A stretch of DNA of 23,281 bases from Cyclostephanos tholiformis (Eukaryota > Bacillariophyta > Thalassiosirophyceae > Thalassiosirales > Thalassiosiraceae): contig JALLPB010000141.1 of the NCBI GenBank assembly GCA_036939975.1, positions 1 to 23,281 of the forward strand. Reading direction: 5' to 3'. Shown piece after piece: positions 15,644-23,281 of this stretch. The position numbers and the translations under genes were made by a program. Every line of letters begins with the position of its first letter. Position 1 is the first letter of the stretch. The notes beneath the pieces were generated by a model that worked only from the letters and a program-made list of their open reading frames with translations, was not told where the DNA came from and ran no database searches.

Positions 15644-16276
15644 ATGAAGATCTTCGTCCTGACCCCTGCCGCCTTCATCCTACTCAGTGCAGCTCCCGGC
15701 GTCCTCTCTATTGAGGTACGCAGGTGTCGATGTCGTGTAATCTATCTTTTGCCTTCTGTTCCTTCTTCGTTAACAGCCCGCTCGGGCACTCACACCTCTC
15801 GCGTTCTCCCTCGTGCAATGCCTAATCTACTGTTATATTAGGAGAACCTACTGCGCGGATCTCAGTCTGCCATTGCCAAGGCTACAGAAAGCTTCCAGGA
15901 TATCGAAGATGGCCAGCCTAAATATAAGAAGAATGGCTTATGTGGAACGAGTAACAGAGACTCCATGAGCACGGACGATCAGGCTTATTGCACATGCTTG
16001 AACCAAAAGTGCTGCGGTGGCTATAAAAAGTGCTCAAGCAACTACGCTACCTGCACCTCATGCGGTGTCAACTGTGTTGCCACTTCTAAGATCATGCCTT
16101 GGAATCAGGATATGATGCAGGACGATAATTGCTTCGAAGACTTCGGTTATTCTTCCCAAGACGATTTTTGCGCGTCGACATGCGGTGACAACGGCGACGA
16201 CGCAATCGGCGACGACGCGTTCGGCGACGACGCATACAACGACGACAGCGTCCTTGGTTTCAACCAGCAGGTGTAA
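15644..16276 (+). CDS. Small secreted cysteine-rich acidic protein, one intron
   Basis: Exon 1 is 15644-15715 (24 codons), the intron 15716-15841 (GTACGC...TATTAG, 126 bp), and exon 2 15842-16276. The spliced frame encodes 168 aa. ATG 15644 was chosen because it starts a textbook signal peptide (KIFVLTPAAFILLSAAPGVLS, cleavage near residue 22), and the intron falls at a codon boundary just after it. The mature protein has 12 Cys, an even number that suits six disulfides: CG, YCTC, KCCGGYKKC, TCTSCG, NCVA, NCFED and FCASTC. It ends in an acidic tail with three GDDA units (GDDAIGDDAFGDDAY). No transmembrane or anchor signal follows, so it is probably exported to the cell wall or medium. No family is recognised. 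Base composition is less GC-extreme than in neighbouring genes, and UTRs are AT-rich. Confidence 0.85.
15716..15841 (+). other. Spliceosomal intron, 126 bp
   Basis: GT donor (GAG|GTACGC) and AG acceptor (TATATTAG|GAG) flank a T/C-rich insert with stops. Removing it joins a signal-peptide exon to the cysteine-rich exon in phase 0. Confidence 0.85.
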
Positions 16277-17098
16277 CGAGAGCATTCACTTAACCATGCA
16301 AACCATATTTTTTGTATAAAGGGCATATGTGAAAATGGTGTGTGTGTTGGTGATGAGTTTAATGCGATAGTCCCTTAATTGCTGCACCTTTATTAGGAAT
16401 TCATACATCCACACTCTGTTTTCATTCTTCTTTTTTTTTTGCACGGCAGCATGATTCAATAACAAACAAGAAAAACAAGCAAGGCATCATGTCGAGCGGA
16501 GGCGGAAGTGGGTTTGTTGGTCGCGATCGTTACCTGTCGGGGAGTGGCATGGAGAGTAAGATATGGATTCCGCCGAGTCGAACACTGTCTTCACGGATAC
16601 CACCAGTGAGGTGAAGATCCATGGCGACGGTTACCGGTTACCTCGCTGATGAAAAGCTGCAGGACCAGATCACTACAACCTATTTGGTACTAAACCGTCA
16701 TCTGGTACCTGATCACGCAGCTGCTACGGAGCAACCTGACATTCATCATTATATCATTCATATCCTTGGCTGCGCTGTCACAGTTTTACTTTTCGTTCGT
16801 TTTAGCATTCAGTGTGGGTAACTATGTACTGGGGATTGGATGCATATCAATTTTGTGGCCTGATTGGAATGGGACGAGGATAATGATTGTACACCTGAAA
16901 TGTATAGTTGATGCTCGATACAACTTCTTTTGAATAGCACACGTTAAAAAATTATGTAGGGAGTTGCACGCCTTAAACAAAACCTTCATTTATCGTCCTG
17001 ATACTCATGCGAGAGCTCGCTAAATGACGCGATTATAAACGATTTAATTTTGTAAATAGTCACAAGAGCCTACTATGTGGGTATCTCAATTAGAACTT
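16277..17098. other. Intergenic region between secreted-protein and SpoU genes
   Basis: 822 bp, mostly AT-rich, carrying the 3' ends of both flanking genes. It includes a T10 run at 16431-16440 and the GC-richer island 16489-16650, where small frames occur. No RNA gene or repeat is recognised. Confidence 0.4.
16489..16614 (+). CDS. Possible 41-aa small ORF, unsupported by homology
   Basis: ATG 16489 opens a frame starting MSSGGGSGFVGRDRYLSGSG and ending at TGA 16612-16614. An overlapping frame, 16563-16649, gives a 28-aa peptide starting MDSAESNTVFTDTTSEVKIH. The composition is more protein-like than the surroundings and there is an A-rich, unstructured leader. The two may be exons or remnants of one gene; no splice model is clear. 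Confidence 0.2.
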   Translation: MSSGGGSGFVGRDRYLSGSGMESKIWIPPSRTLSSRIPPVR

Positions 17099-18322
17099 TC
17101 AATCCTTGTACAGTGATTTTGGCAATGTGATGCCTTCCTTGTCCAGCAATATCTTCCCCAACCTCTTCTGCGCCAGACTATTCAACACGCCCCTTAGCTT
17201 CAAACATTGCAGCTCGTGAGGGTCCAAATCGCCCGGCCTCAGGGGACCCCTAACATTGCCATAGTCGGGATCAATAGCTGTGGCGGTATCATCACCGGTC
17301 GTTACGCCGTCGCCACCGCGGCCCGAGGCGGCCTTCATGTAAGCCAGGGTGATGGCGGTGGCCACGCTTAGGTTGAAGCTCTCTGCGAAGCCGCACATGG
17401 GCAGATAGAACGTCTCGTCGGCCAATGCCCTCATTTTTTCGGAGATGCCGCGTTCCTCGTTCCCCATGACAATGCATATCGGCCTCTGACCCCTACTCCC
17501 ACCGGTCCTGGTCGTTTTCACGGAGCCACTACCTTCGTCGTCGTTGTCATCATCATCGTAATCGACGTCCCATATCAGGTCCCTTACGTCCCTCGCATTC
17601 GGATTCAGGTCCGATGCATATATCAGACACCCGCCCTCCTCCTCTCGCAGCCGTCGGACCGCCTCGTCGACGTTGCCGAATTGACGCACGGTCATCCAAC
17701 TCGCGGATCCCATCGCCGTCCTCATGCCGCGTTTTTGATTCATCGCCGCCTTTCCCTCGTACGCGCTCGAGGTAACGACGACGTCCACGTACTGTATCCC
17801 GAAGGAATCGAGGGTTCGCAAGCAGGCGTATACGTTACTCGGATTCGACGGATTCTCGAATAGGAATCGCGCGTGACGTGTGCGCATGCGCAATACGTCG
17901 TCGATGCGCTCGAGTCGTCGCTCTTTCGGGCCGAGGCCATCATCCGACGAGTCGACAAACCTCCTGTCCATCTTCGGACTCGTACCGAACTCGAACGTTT
18001 CCCAATCCAACGATCCGCACCCCCCATCGTCCACGTTCGTTCCCACGCCACCGCCCTCGATGCCATTCAGCCTTTCCATCCTCTTGCGATGGTGTCTCCT
18101 GGCCCATCGCGATCGCGGATTCTGCCACCGTCCCCTCGCGATGGATAGATCGGTGAGAAGCACATCCCCGTCATCGTCCATCCTCCCCTCGTCGATCCTT
18201 TCCGCCCCCTCCCCATCCTCCTCGTTCACCAATTCCGGGACGTTACCGACACCGTTGTCCGAACCGTCGATACCCAGTCGTGGACGAGGACGTCGTCGTG
18301 CCGATGGGACCGCCGAGGCCAT
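17099..18322 (-). CDS. SpoU/TrmH-family RNA 2'-O-ribose methyltransferase
   Basis: 407 aa from ATG 18322. The C-terminal half (about 153-375) is a SPOUT knot fold with all three signature motifs: motif 1 ENPSNPSNVYACLRTLDSFG (156-175, conserved Asn and Arg169), motif 2 IVMGNEERGIS (284-294), and motif 3 FYLPMCGFAESFNLSVA (305-321) with the Ser-x-Asn that binds SAM. These enzymes methylate the 2'-OH of tRNA (TrmH, position 18) or rRNA; which target applies cannot be read from the sequence. The N-terminal 150 residues are acidic and basic low-complexity with an Arg-rich start (SARRRPRPR), possibly an organellar targeting sequence. An Asp-rich insert (about 254-275) interrupts the domain between motifs 1 and 2. 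The gene abuts GC-rich simple repeats at its 5' end. Confidence 0.85.
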   Translation of the reverse strand: MASAVPSARRRPRPRLGIDGSDNGVGNVPELVNEEDGEGAERIDEGRMDDDGDVLLTDLSIARGRWQNPRSRWARRHHRKRMERLNGIEGGGVGTNVDDGGCGSLDWETFEFGTSPKMDRRFVDSSDDGLGPKERRLERIDDVLRMRTRHARFLFENPSNPSNVYACLRTLDSFGIQYVDVVVTSSAYEGKAAMNQKRGMRTAMGSASWMTVRQFGNVDEAVRRLREEEGGCLIYASDLNPNARDVRDLIWDVDYDDDDNDDEGSGSVKTTRTGGSRGQRPICIVMGNEERGISEKMRALADETFYLPMCGFAESFNLSVATAITLAYMKAASGRGGDGVTTGDDTATAIDPDYGNVRGPLRPGDLDPHELQCLKLRGVLNSLAQKRLGKILLDKEGITLPKSLYKD

Positions 18323-18840
18323 CGACCCAGTCCGTCATCGTCGTCATCATCCTCGACGACGATGGAAAAATATCGTGCGACGATGACGACGACGATGACG
18401 ACGACGGCATCAACAAGGGCCGCCGGCGGTGCGATGATGCGCCGCGATGGCACGCGCCGCGACGCAACCGCGCAGCATCGGGCAGCGCTGGTGATGGCGG
18501 CGGAGGCAGCGGCGGCGAGGCAGGAGTGGCGGCGGCGGCAGTGGAGGGTGACGGCGGCAGAGGCAGCGGCGGTGGCGGCGGCGGCGGCGGCAGTGGAGGG
18601 CGGCGGCGGCGGCGGCAGCAGTGGACGGTGACAGTGGCGAAGGCAGCCGGTGATGACGACAACAACGACCGGTGGAGGCGGCAGTGGAGGGCGGCGGCGG
18701 CGGTGGCAGCAGTGGACGGTGACAGTGGCGAAGGCAGCCGGCGATGACGACAACAACGACCGGTGGAGGCGGCAGTGGAGGGTGACGGCGGCAGAGGCGG
18801 CGGGAGGGTCTTCCATCTTTGTTGCGGTCCTCTTTTTTAT
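18323..18840. repeat. GC-rich simple sequence with a 91-bp minisatellite
   Basis: The stretch is built of GGC, GAC and GGA triplets. From 18590 a 91-bp unit (starting GCAGTGGAGGG, containing GGACGGTGACAGTGGCGAAG and ending CGGTGGAGGCG) occurs as 18590-18680 and 18681-18771 with two mismatches. A partial third copy starts at 18772, and its GGGTGACGGCGGCAGAGG variant is also seen at 18546-18562. Triplet composition keeps frames open on both strands, but none has domain character. It forms the immediate upstream region of the SpoU gene. Confidence 0.8.
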
Positions 18841-19189
18841 TTTTTATGTGTGAGTTTCTGGCGAGGCTTTCTATCCAGCTCAGAAGTGTCCTACTGTGTA
18901 GGAATTAGTTCAAGTACACAGTCAATATAATTTGACCAAACCTCAAAATATATTTTTGGAGAAAAAATCACCGCGAGGCCATCTAGCAAAATTCTCGAAA
19001 ATATATTCGCATATTTTGGGAATAGTCAATTTTTTTTGACCGTTGTACCGTAGGAGCCGGTATATTTTGACTAGACCCCGTATATGTATCTCTTATCATA
19101 CTTACGTATCTTACTGTACATTGCTCCATATTACTTCTAGAGAGGCTTTACAGACTACTCTGCTCTTTTTCCGCTCTTTTTACTATGCA
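18841..19189. other. AT-rich spacer with short inverted repeats
   Basis: No gene is seen. Short palindromes recur: ACTGTGTA (18893-18900) pairs with TACACAGT (18915-18922), and GTCAA...TTGAC occurs at about 18921-18936 and again at about 19026-19042. These could be remnants of a small element or of the upstream part of the retroelement. Confidence 0.35.
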
Positions 19190-20811
19190 CAGGGAGTGTT
19201 GCCTGAGTGGTCCTCTAGTAATAGAGATCTAGCTTGTCATTTCGGCTCCCATGGTGTTGACTTGTATGCGAGGAGGTTGTCACCGGGCGACCCTCTCCCA
19301 ATTAATGTCGAAAGGATCGAAATCAACGACAACGCCCCACTGGACGAGGAGATACGGATTGCTGCCAGCAAGCTGTCGAATGGCCGCGTGGCAGGAGCCT
19401 CCGGAATGAGGGCCGAGCATGTCAAAGAGTGGCTTCAGAACATCCATTGCGAGGAAGACCCCGAGGAGTTAGGAGGCAGCCCCGGCGATGGGCGAGGAGG
19501 ATGCGTGAACAAGGCGTAAGTGCAGCGACTGGATCTCTGAGGAGAGTTGGCGGCTAGTTGCTCACCGGGTGATGCTCCGCCACACTGGCCGCCTGTGTCA
19601 AGCAGGGGGGCATTGCATGCATCGCCAAATTGGCGCGTTGCTTTGTAGGGACCACGCTGCCCGCACGGAATGGGTTGGAACTCTCATCGAGTCCGAACTC
19701 ACGGGGGGGAATGTTCAGGAGGCCTTTTGCCATCTGAAGGGATGGTATAGGGCCACGTCAGAAATGCAGGCAAAGCCATGCTACCACACTATGGAGCGGG
19801 CGAGTAACGGCTTTGGAGAGGAACTCTCGTGACGTTGAATGCAGGCAGTGTGGGAAGGTATTGCAGGCAGGTTCCCTCAGCCGCCATCTGGCTGATGTCC
19901 ATGACATCTACCAACAGGCAGTGGTAGCCGAAGAGCTGCTTGAAGTACGCCCACCTGTCCTATATATGGTAAATCAAGTACTCTACCCTGGTGCCTTAGC
20001 TTGCCCATACCCAGGATGCGAAGGCCACTTACAGGACGGTTGGATGATGTGGAGACACTTTCGAGATGTGCATCCGCTGGACTTGGTTAAAATCCCTAAG
20101 GAGGGCAGTTTCAATCGGTGTGAGCAATGTGGAATGCAGCTACATCCTGCTTACCCTCAACACAGACTCTCCAAAGAGTGCCAGGATTGGGGTGGAATGG
20201 AAACATCAGTGGGAGATGGCAGTGGCGTTGGTGATAGCCTTATGACAGCAGTTTTTGGTACACGGCAATGTGTTGGAACAGGTTGAGGTTTTCAAGTACC
20301 TGGGATGCCTCATGTCCCAGGATGATGATGATATTCAAGCAATCCATCCCCAGATGCGGAAAGCCCGTGCCACCTGGGCTCACATTGGGCAGGTTCTTTG
20401 AAGTGAGAATGCCTCACCTTATGTTGCTGCCAGATTCTACCAGGCGATAATTCAAGCCATCCTCCTTTATGGCAGCGAATGATGGGTCATCATCCGAACT
20501 GCAATGGCGCAGCTGGAGGGTTTTCACATCCTGTGCACTTACAGGATGGCTAAGGAGAACAAGCCCAAGAGAGGACCGAATCAGGAGTGGATTTATCCAT
20601 GGTTGGAGGATGTTTTGAGGGAGTGCCGAATGAGATGATGGAGGAGTACATCTTGATCCGTCGGCAGACAATTGCTGTGTATGTAGCGACCCGCCCGATT
20701 CTCAACAAATGCAGGCGGGGTAAATGGAAGAGAGGGGCAATACCACGCCGTTGGTGGTGGGAACAGCCTATGGATTTCGCCGTCCATGATGCAACTGGAT
20801 CAGACAAATAA
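19190..20811 (+). pseudogene. Decayed, rearranged reverse-transcriptase retroelement
   Basis: Four recognisable blocks of an RT protein of a LINE-like type common in diatoms are present, all broken. Block I (about 19200-19519) reads VDLYARRLSPGDPLPINVE, LDEEIRIAASKLSNGRVAGA and SGMRAEHVKEWL, the segment just before an RT core. Block II (about 19569-19832) reads HTGRLCQAGG, TEWVGTLIESELTGGNVQEA and HLKGWYR, which normally lies upstream of block I. Block III (19825-20200) has zinc-finger-like units CRQCGKVLQAGSLSRHLADVH, CPYPGCEGHLQDGW..HFRDVH and CEQCGMQLH. Block IV (20281-20811) starts VEVFKYLGCL and ends RRWWWEQPM, with TGA stops at 20399 and 20480 and a frameshift near 20632. The catalytic RT palm is missing. 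A dead, internally deleted copy. Confidence 0.8.
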
Positions 20812-21060
20812 ATCCTCTCCCTTTTTGCTTTCTCTCTTTTGCATGGGGGCAATACGCCGAGCGTGTACGCAATGACGGCCTAATGTGTGGGTCTTAGTTA
20901 AGTTTAATCTCTAGTAATCAAGCTCCTAGTGGAGGGAGGCACGTCCAGCGAGGTATGGTAACCTCTAGTATTGGAAACGGCCTCTCCAGCCCGGAGGACA
21001 AGTTAACATACACACACCTTCGAGTACTCTTACTCCACACTATCGTTGAGTCGAGGATCC
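20812..21060. other. Spacer between retroelement and FHA gene 3' end
   Basis: 249 bp following the retroelement stop. It probably contains the retroelement 3' tail and the terminator region of the minus-strand FHA gene. No coding frame or clear repeat is seen. Confidence 0.4.
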
Positions 21061-22695
21061 CTACCGGTTTGTCATAGATGGTGGCATAGATGACTCATTC
21101 ATTGGTGGTAGCATAGATGACTCATCGCTAAATGTGCAACCCTCAGGACGAGGGGGCGGTCGTATCGGACCAAGGACTCGTTTTTTGACGCAAGATGTAG
21201 CTTGCGATGCTGGCGAGGGTGAAGATTGAGGTAAGATCGAAGGTGGCGGGGGAGGTGGCATTATTATTGAATCGTCGTCAAAAACATCATGAGTCATTTG
21301 AGCCAGCACCTCTGTTGACGCCTCACTTTTCACATGAATATTAGTGCCAATTAGTCTCCCTTTGCGATCCCAAACTAACTTTGTATTTACAATCTTCAGC
21401 AAGTATTCAACATCGTCCAGATCCTTCTTAGTCTCTTCTACAGATGTTGATGCCTTGTTCAAATTATCGTTCGCAAGGGTGAGATCATTTTGTAAGAAGA
21501 AGACATCGTCGTCGTCTGCAGCGCTGCTATTGATTTGTTTCTGCAAACTTTCACAGCGCTCCAGAGCGCGAGTCATCAAAAGTTGTTTTTGGTCGTAAAC
21601 CTCGAGCAGCGACTTCCACTTTTGAATCAGCGACTCCTCAGATTCAGCAGCATCGTCTCCCCGCAATTTCTTTGAGGGTGCAGTGCGATCAAAAAAGTCA
21701 TCCTCCTCATCATCAACAGCGTAACTTTCCTCCGCCATCGATCTTTTGCGGTCTTTACCAGGATGAATGGCGCTAAATATGCCATCGTTGATCTTGCTCT
21801 TCAAATTAGCAACATCTTTTTCTAGTGCAACGATCCGTTCCTCGTTCTTAGCAAGTTGCCCTCGCTGGCCATCGGTCAGCTCCACTCCCATGTTTTCCTT
21901 TTGTAATATTCTTTGCGATTCCGTCTGAATAGATTCGAGCTTGTGCATCTTTGTATTATATTGGCTGTGGAGTTGGAGGAGAACAGCTGGAATCTTATAC
22001 ATCCCAGGTGTTGTAGAATAGAAAAAACTGTCCATTGATGGCAGAGATGCGCGTTCATTATTGACTAGAAAGCTTTGTTCCTGATCTTCAGCAACGATAT
22101 CGTCTGCCATTCCCCAGCTGCATCCTGGATCATGATTCGCCCTTTGTGGCGGAGGATCTCCCTTATCTTTTATTGGGGTTGCTATTTCCACAGCCGCATT
22201 CATTTTTCGCTTTAATCCGATGGCACCTCGCTCGAACTCCTCCGGACCTTCTAGGATGAACAGTCTCGTACTAGCACCAAATCGAATGGCATCCCCGGGG
22301 AACAGCTTCACTCCCCGGCTTCCCTTTCGATTGCTAATTATATTGTTAGTAGCACCACCCGATAAATCCTCCTTCCCACAGGCCTCGGGGGGCAACCGTC
22401 TCTCGTTCACGTATGTCCCGTTCCCCGATCCCAAATCGCGCAACCAAGGCGTGCCATCGCGGTCGAAGGCGATACGCGCGTGCCGTCGAGAGCAGCTCTC
22501 GTGGGCGGTGACAATGTCGACGAGGGATGGATCGTCGGCGATGCGGCCGAACGTGACGCCAAGATGGTAGTTGTCATTGCCCTTAGAATAGTTGTGATTT
22601 TTGATGATATCGTTCAGCTTATAAGTTGCCACGACGTTGCCCTGTTTCACTTCATCGAGACTCCAGACGTGTTGGGGAGGACGGGTCCATGACAT
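21061..22695 (-). CDS. FHA-domain protein, kanadaptin (SLC4A1AP)-like
   Basis: 544 aa from ATG 22695. The frame is open upstream, but that part runs through repeat sequence at 22860-22912 and begins without ATG; SWTRPPQHVWSLDEVKQG fits the Pro/Trp-rich start of this family. An FHA phosphothreonine-binding domain spans about 45-150: TFGR (48-51), SRRH (69-72) and SGNGTYVN (90-97). Coiled-coil stretches follow (about 245-305, 352-392 and 400-435). The acidic motif DDEEDDFFDRT (328-338) is typical of kanadaptin and its plant homologues. The C-terminus has a poly-Pro run and a short repeat (NESSMPP-like). The protein is expected to be nuclear, and the family has been linked to RNA processing. Key FHA residues are intact, so it should bind phosphopeptide. 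One exon. Confidence 0.85.
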   Translation of the reverse strand: MSWTRPPQHVWSLDEVKQGNVVATYKLNDIIKNHNYSKGNDNYHLGVTFGRIADDPSLVDIVTAHESCSRRHARIAFDRDGTPWLRDLGSGNGTYVNERRLPPEACGKEDLSGGATNNIISNRKGSRGVKLFPGDAIRFGASTRLFILEGPEEFERGAIGLKRKMNAAVEIATPIKDKGDPPPQRANHDPGCSWGMADDIVAEDQEQSFLVNNERASLPSMDSFFYSTTPGMYKIPAVLLQLHSQYNTKMHKLESIQTESQRILQKENMGVELTDGQRGQLAKNEERIVALEKDVANLKSKINDGIFSAIHPGKDRKRSMAEESYAVDDEEDDFFDRTAPSKKLRGDDAAESEESLIQKWKSLLEVYDQKQLLMTRALERCESLQKQINSSAADDDDVFFLQNDLTLANDNLNKASTSVEETKKDLDDVEYLLKIVNTKLVWDRKGRLIGTNIHVKSEASTEVLAQMTHDVFDDDSIIMPPPPPPSILPQSSPSPASQATSCVKKRVLGPIRPPPRPEGCTFSDESSMLPPMNESSMPPSMTNR

Positions 22696-22859
22696 GATCA
22701 CGGGAACGTTGACAACAAAGCTAATGGCGACTGACAATGACGAAAAGCTGGAGCGCGGTTCGAGTTGACAAGTGTGTATTGCTTGCCCACCGAGCCTCGC
22801 CCTAGGAAACCATCTCCTTCTTCGCGGCCGGGTTGGCTGGATGGGCAGACGACCTACCA

Positions 22860-23064
22860 TACTACAGTGCCCAGTACAATTGTCCCGAGGCAAAAAACTA
22901 GATTTTTGCCTCAGTACTATTCCTATAGTAGGCCACTACGAGACGTTAGGCCGCCTCTTCTTCCTCCTAACTTCTCGTTTGTGGCAACTGTAGAGGAATA
23001 GTAGAAAAGCAAAAATCTAGATTTTTTTTGCCTCGTGACAACTGTACTGGGCACTGTAATAGTA
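22860..23064. mobile_element. Small palindromic MITE-like element upstream of the FHA gene
   Basis: Bases 22860-22912 (starting TACTACAGTGCCCAGTACAA) recur inverted at 23009-23064. A second nested inverted pair lies just inside: TACTATTCCT at 22915-22924 and AGGAATAGTA at 22994-23003. The whole 205-bp unit is thus an imperfect palindrome with no coding capacity, as expected of a MITE or foldback remnant. Each arm also contains its own hairpin around CTAGATTTTT. It lies about 165 bp upstream of the FHA gene start. Confidence 0.65.
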
Positions 23065-23091
23065 GGCCGGGGAATAAGAACCACCGGGAAA

Positions 23092-23140
23092 TACTACAGT
23101 GCCCAGTACAATTGTCCCGGGACAAAAATCTAGATTTTTC
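23092..23140 (+). repeat. Third, solo copy of the palindrome arm
   Basis: Bases 23092-23140 repeat the arm at 22860-22912 in direct orientation (TACTACAGTGCCCAGTACAA, then CTAGATTTTT) with a few changes (CCCGGGAC versus CCCGAGGC). The rest to 23281 is AT-rich with no gene. Confidence 0.75.
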
Positions 23141-23281
23141 CATTGGGTGCTATGCCTGCCAGAATTCTTTTTTTGTTTTTGTTAGCGATGGAATAAATTT
23201 GGATTCGCTGAAAATCTAGGGATAACTTCCATTTTTCCTAAAAGTTGTGCCGTAAATAAAAATTGACTTTTTCTGCCTTTT

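Noticed and set aside
16621..16821. 66-aa plus-strand frame MATVTGYLADEKLQ...
   Set aside because: No homology, no context, and an overlapping frame is equally open; not enough to call a gene.
18226..18816. 196-aa and 140-aa minus-strand frames (Ala/Pro/His-rich) over the minisatellite
   Set aside because: Triplet-repeat DNA keeps many frames open on both strands; no domain, and the overlap with the SpoU start is out of frame.
20399..20482. TGA codons in the retroelement as possible recoding
   Set aside because: The same region has a frameshift and missing RT core, so ordinary decay is the simpler explanation.
22696..22893. 66-residue N-terminal extension of the FHA protein
   Set aside because: It begins at a non-ATG codon within a repeat arm; the ATG at 22695 matches the expected family start.

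Overview
The window reads as nuclear DNA of a diatom, most likely a centric species of the Thalassiosira group. The evidence is: large protein genes with few or no introns, small GT-AG introns of about 110-130 bp, a plastid-type bipartite leader with a second thylakoid signal, BspA-like leucine-rich-repeat (LRR) remnants and a retroelement of a type I associate with diatoms, and very strong (GAC/GTC)n-type codon bias that gives Asp, Ser, Arg and Gly runs. Nothing looks bacterial. The species assignment is inference.

Layout. 1-994 is a non-coding element bounded by near-perfect 92-bp inverted repeats. 995-2079 is AT-rich and holds a 62/63-bp direct repeat and a 69-bp tandem duplication. 2080-3323 is a broken composite gene: a TPR co-chaperone-like part, with two introns still recognisable, runs into a BspA-like LRR part. 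3496-18322 is the gene-dense core: a predicted thylakoid-lumen protein (-), a plastid M41-type metallopeptidase without an AAA module (+), an RRM protein whose C-terminus is a RapZ-type C-terminal domain (-), an unknown single-pass membrane protein (+), an all-helical repeat protein (-), the DNA polymerase delta small subunit POLD2 (-, frameshifted in a 12-base homopolymer), a small secreted cysteine-rich acidic protein with one intron (+), and a SpoU/TrmH-family RNA 2'-O-methyltransferase (-). 18323-18840 is GC-rich simple sequence with a 91-bp minisatellite. 19190-20811 is a decayed reverse-transcriptase retroelement whose pieces are out of order. 21061-22695 (-) is a kanadaptin (SLC4A1AP)-like FHA protein, with a small palindromic repeat element just upstream of it.

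These are independent eukaryotic genes, not an operon. Several pairs are divergent with short shared upstream regions (3496-4248/4808-6580; 6639-8606/8723-10903; 13113-15105/15644-16276). The common themes are plastid targeting and RNA or DNA metabolism. The most unusual gene is the RRM + RapZ-C fusion. The best candidates for lineage-specific functions are the cysteine-rich secreted protein and the unknown membrane protein. Protein homologies are recognised by eye from motifs; no database search was run.
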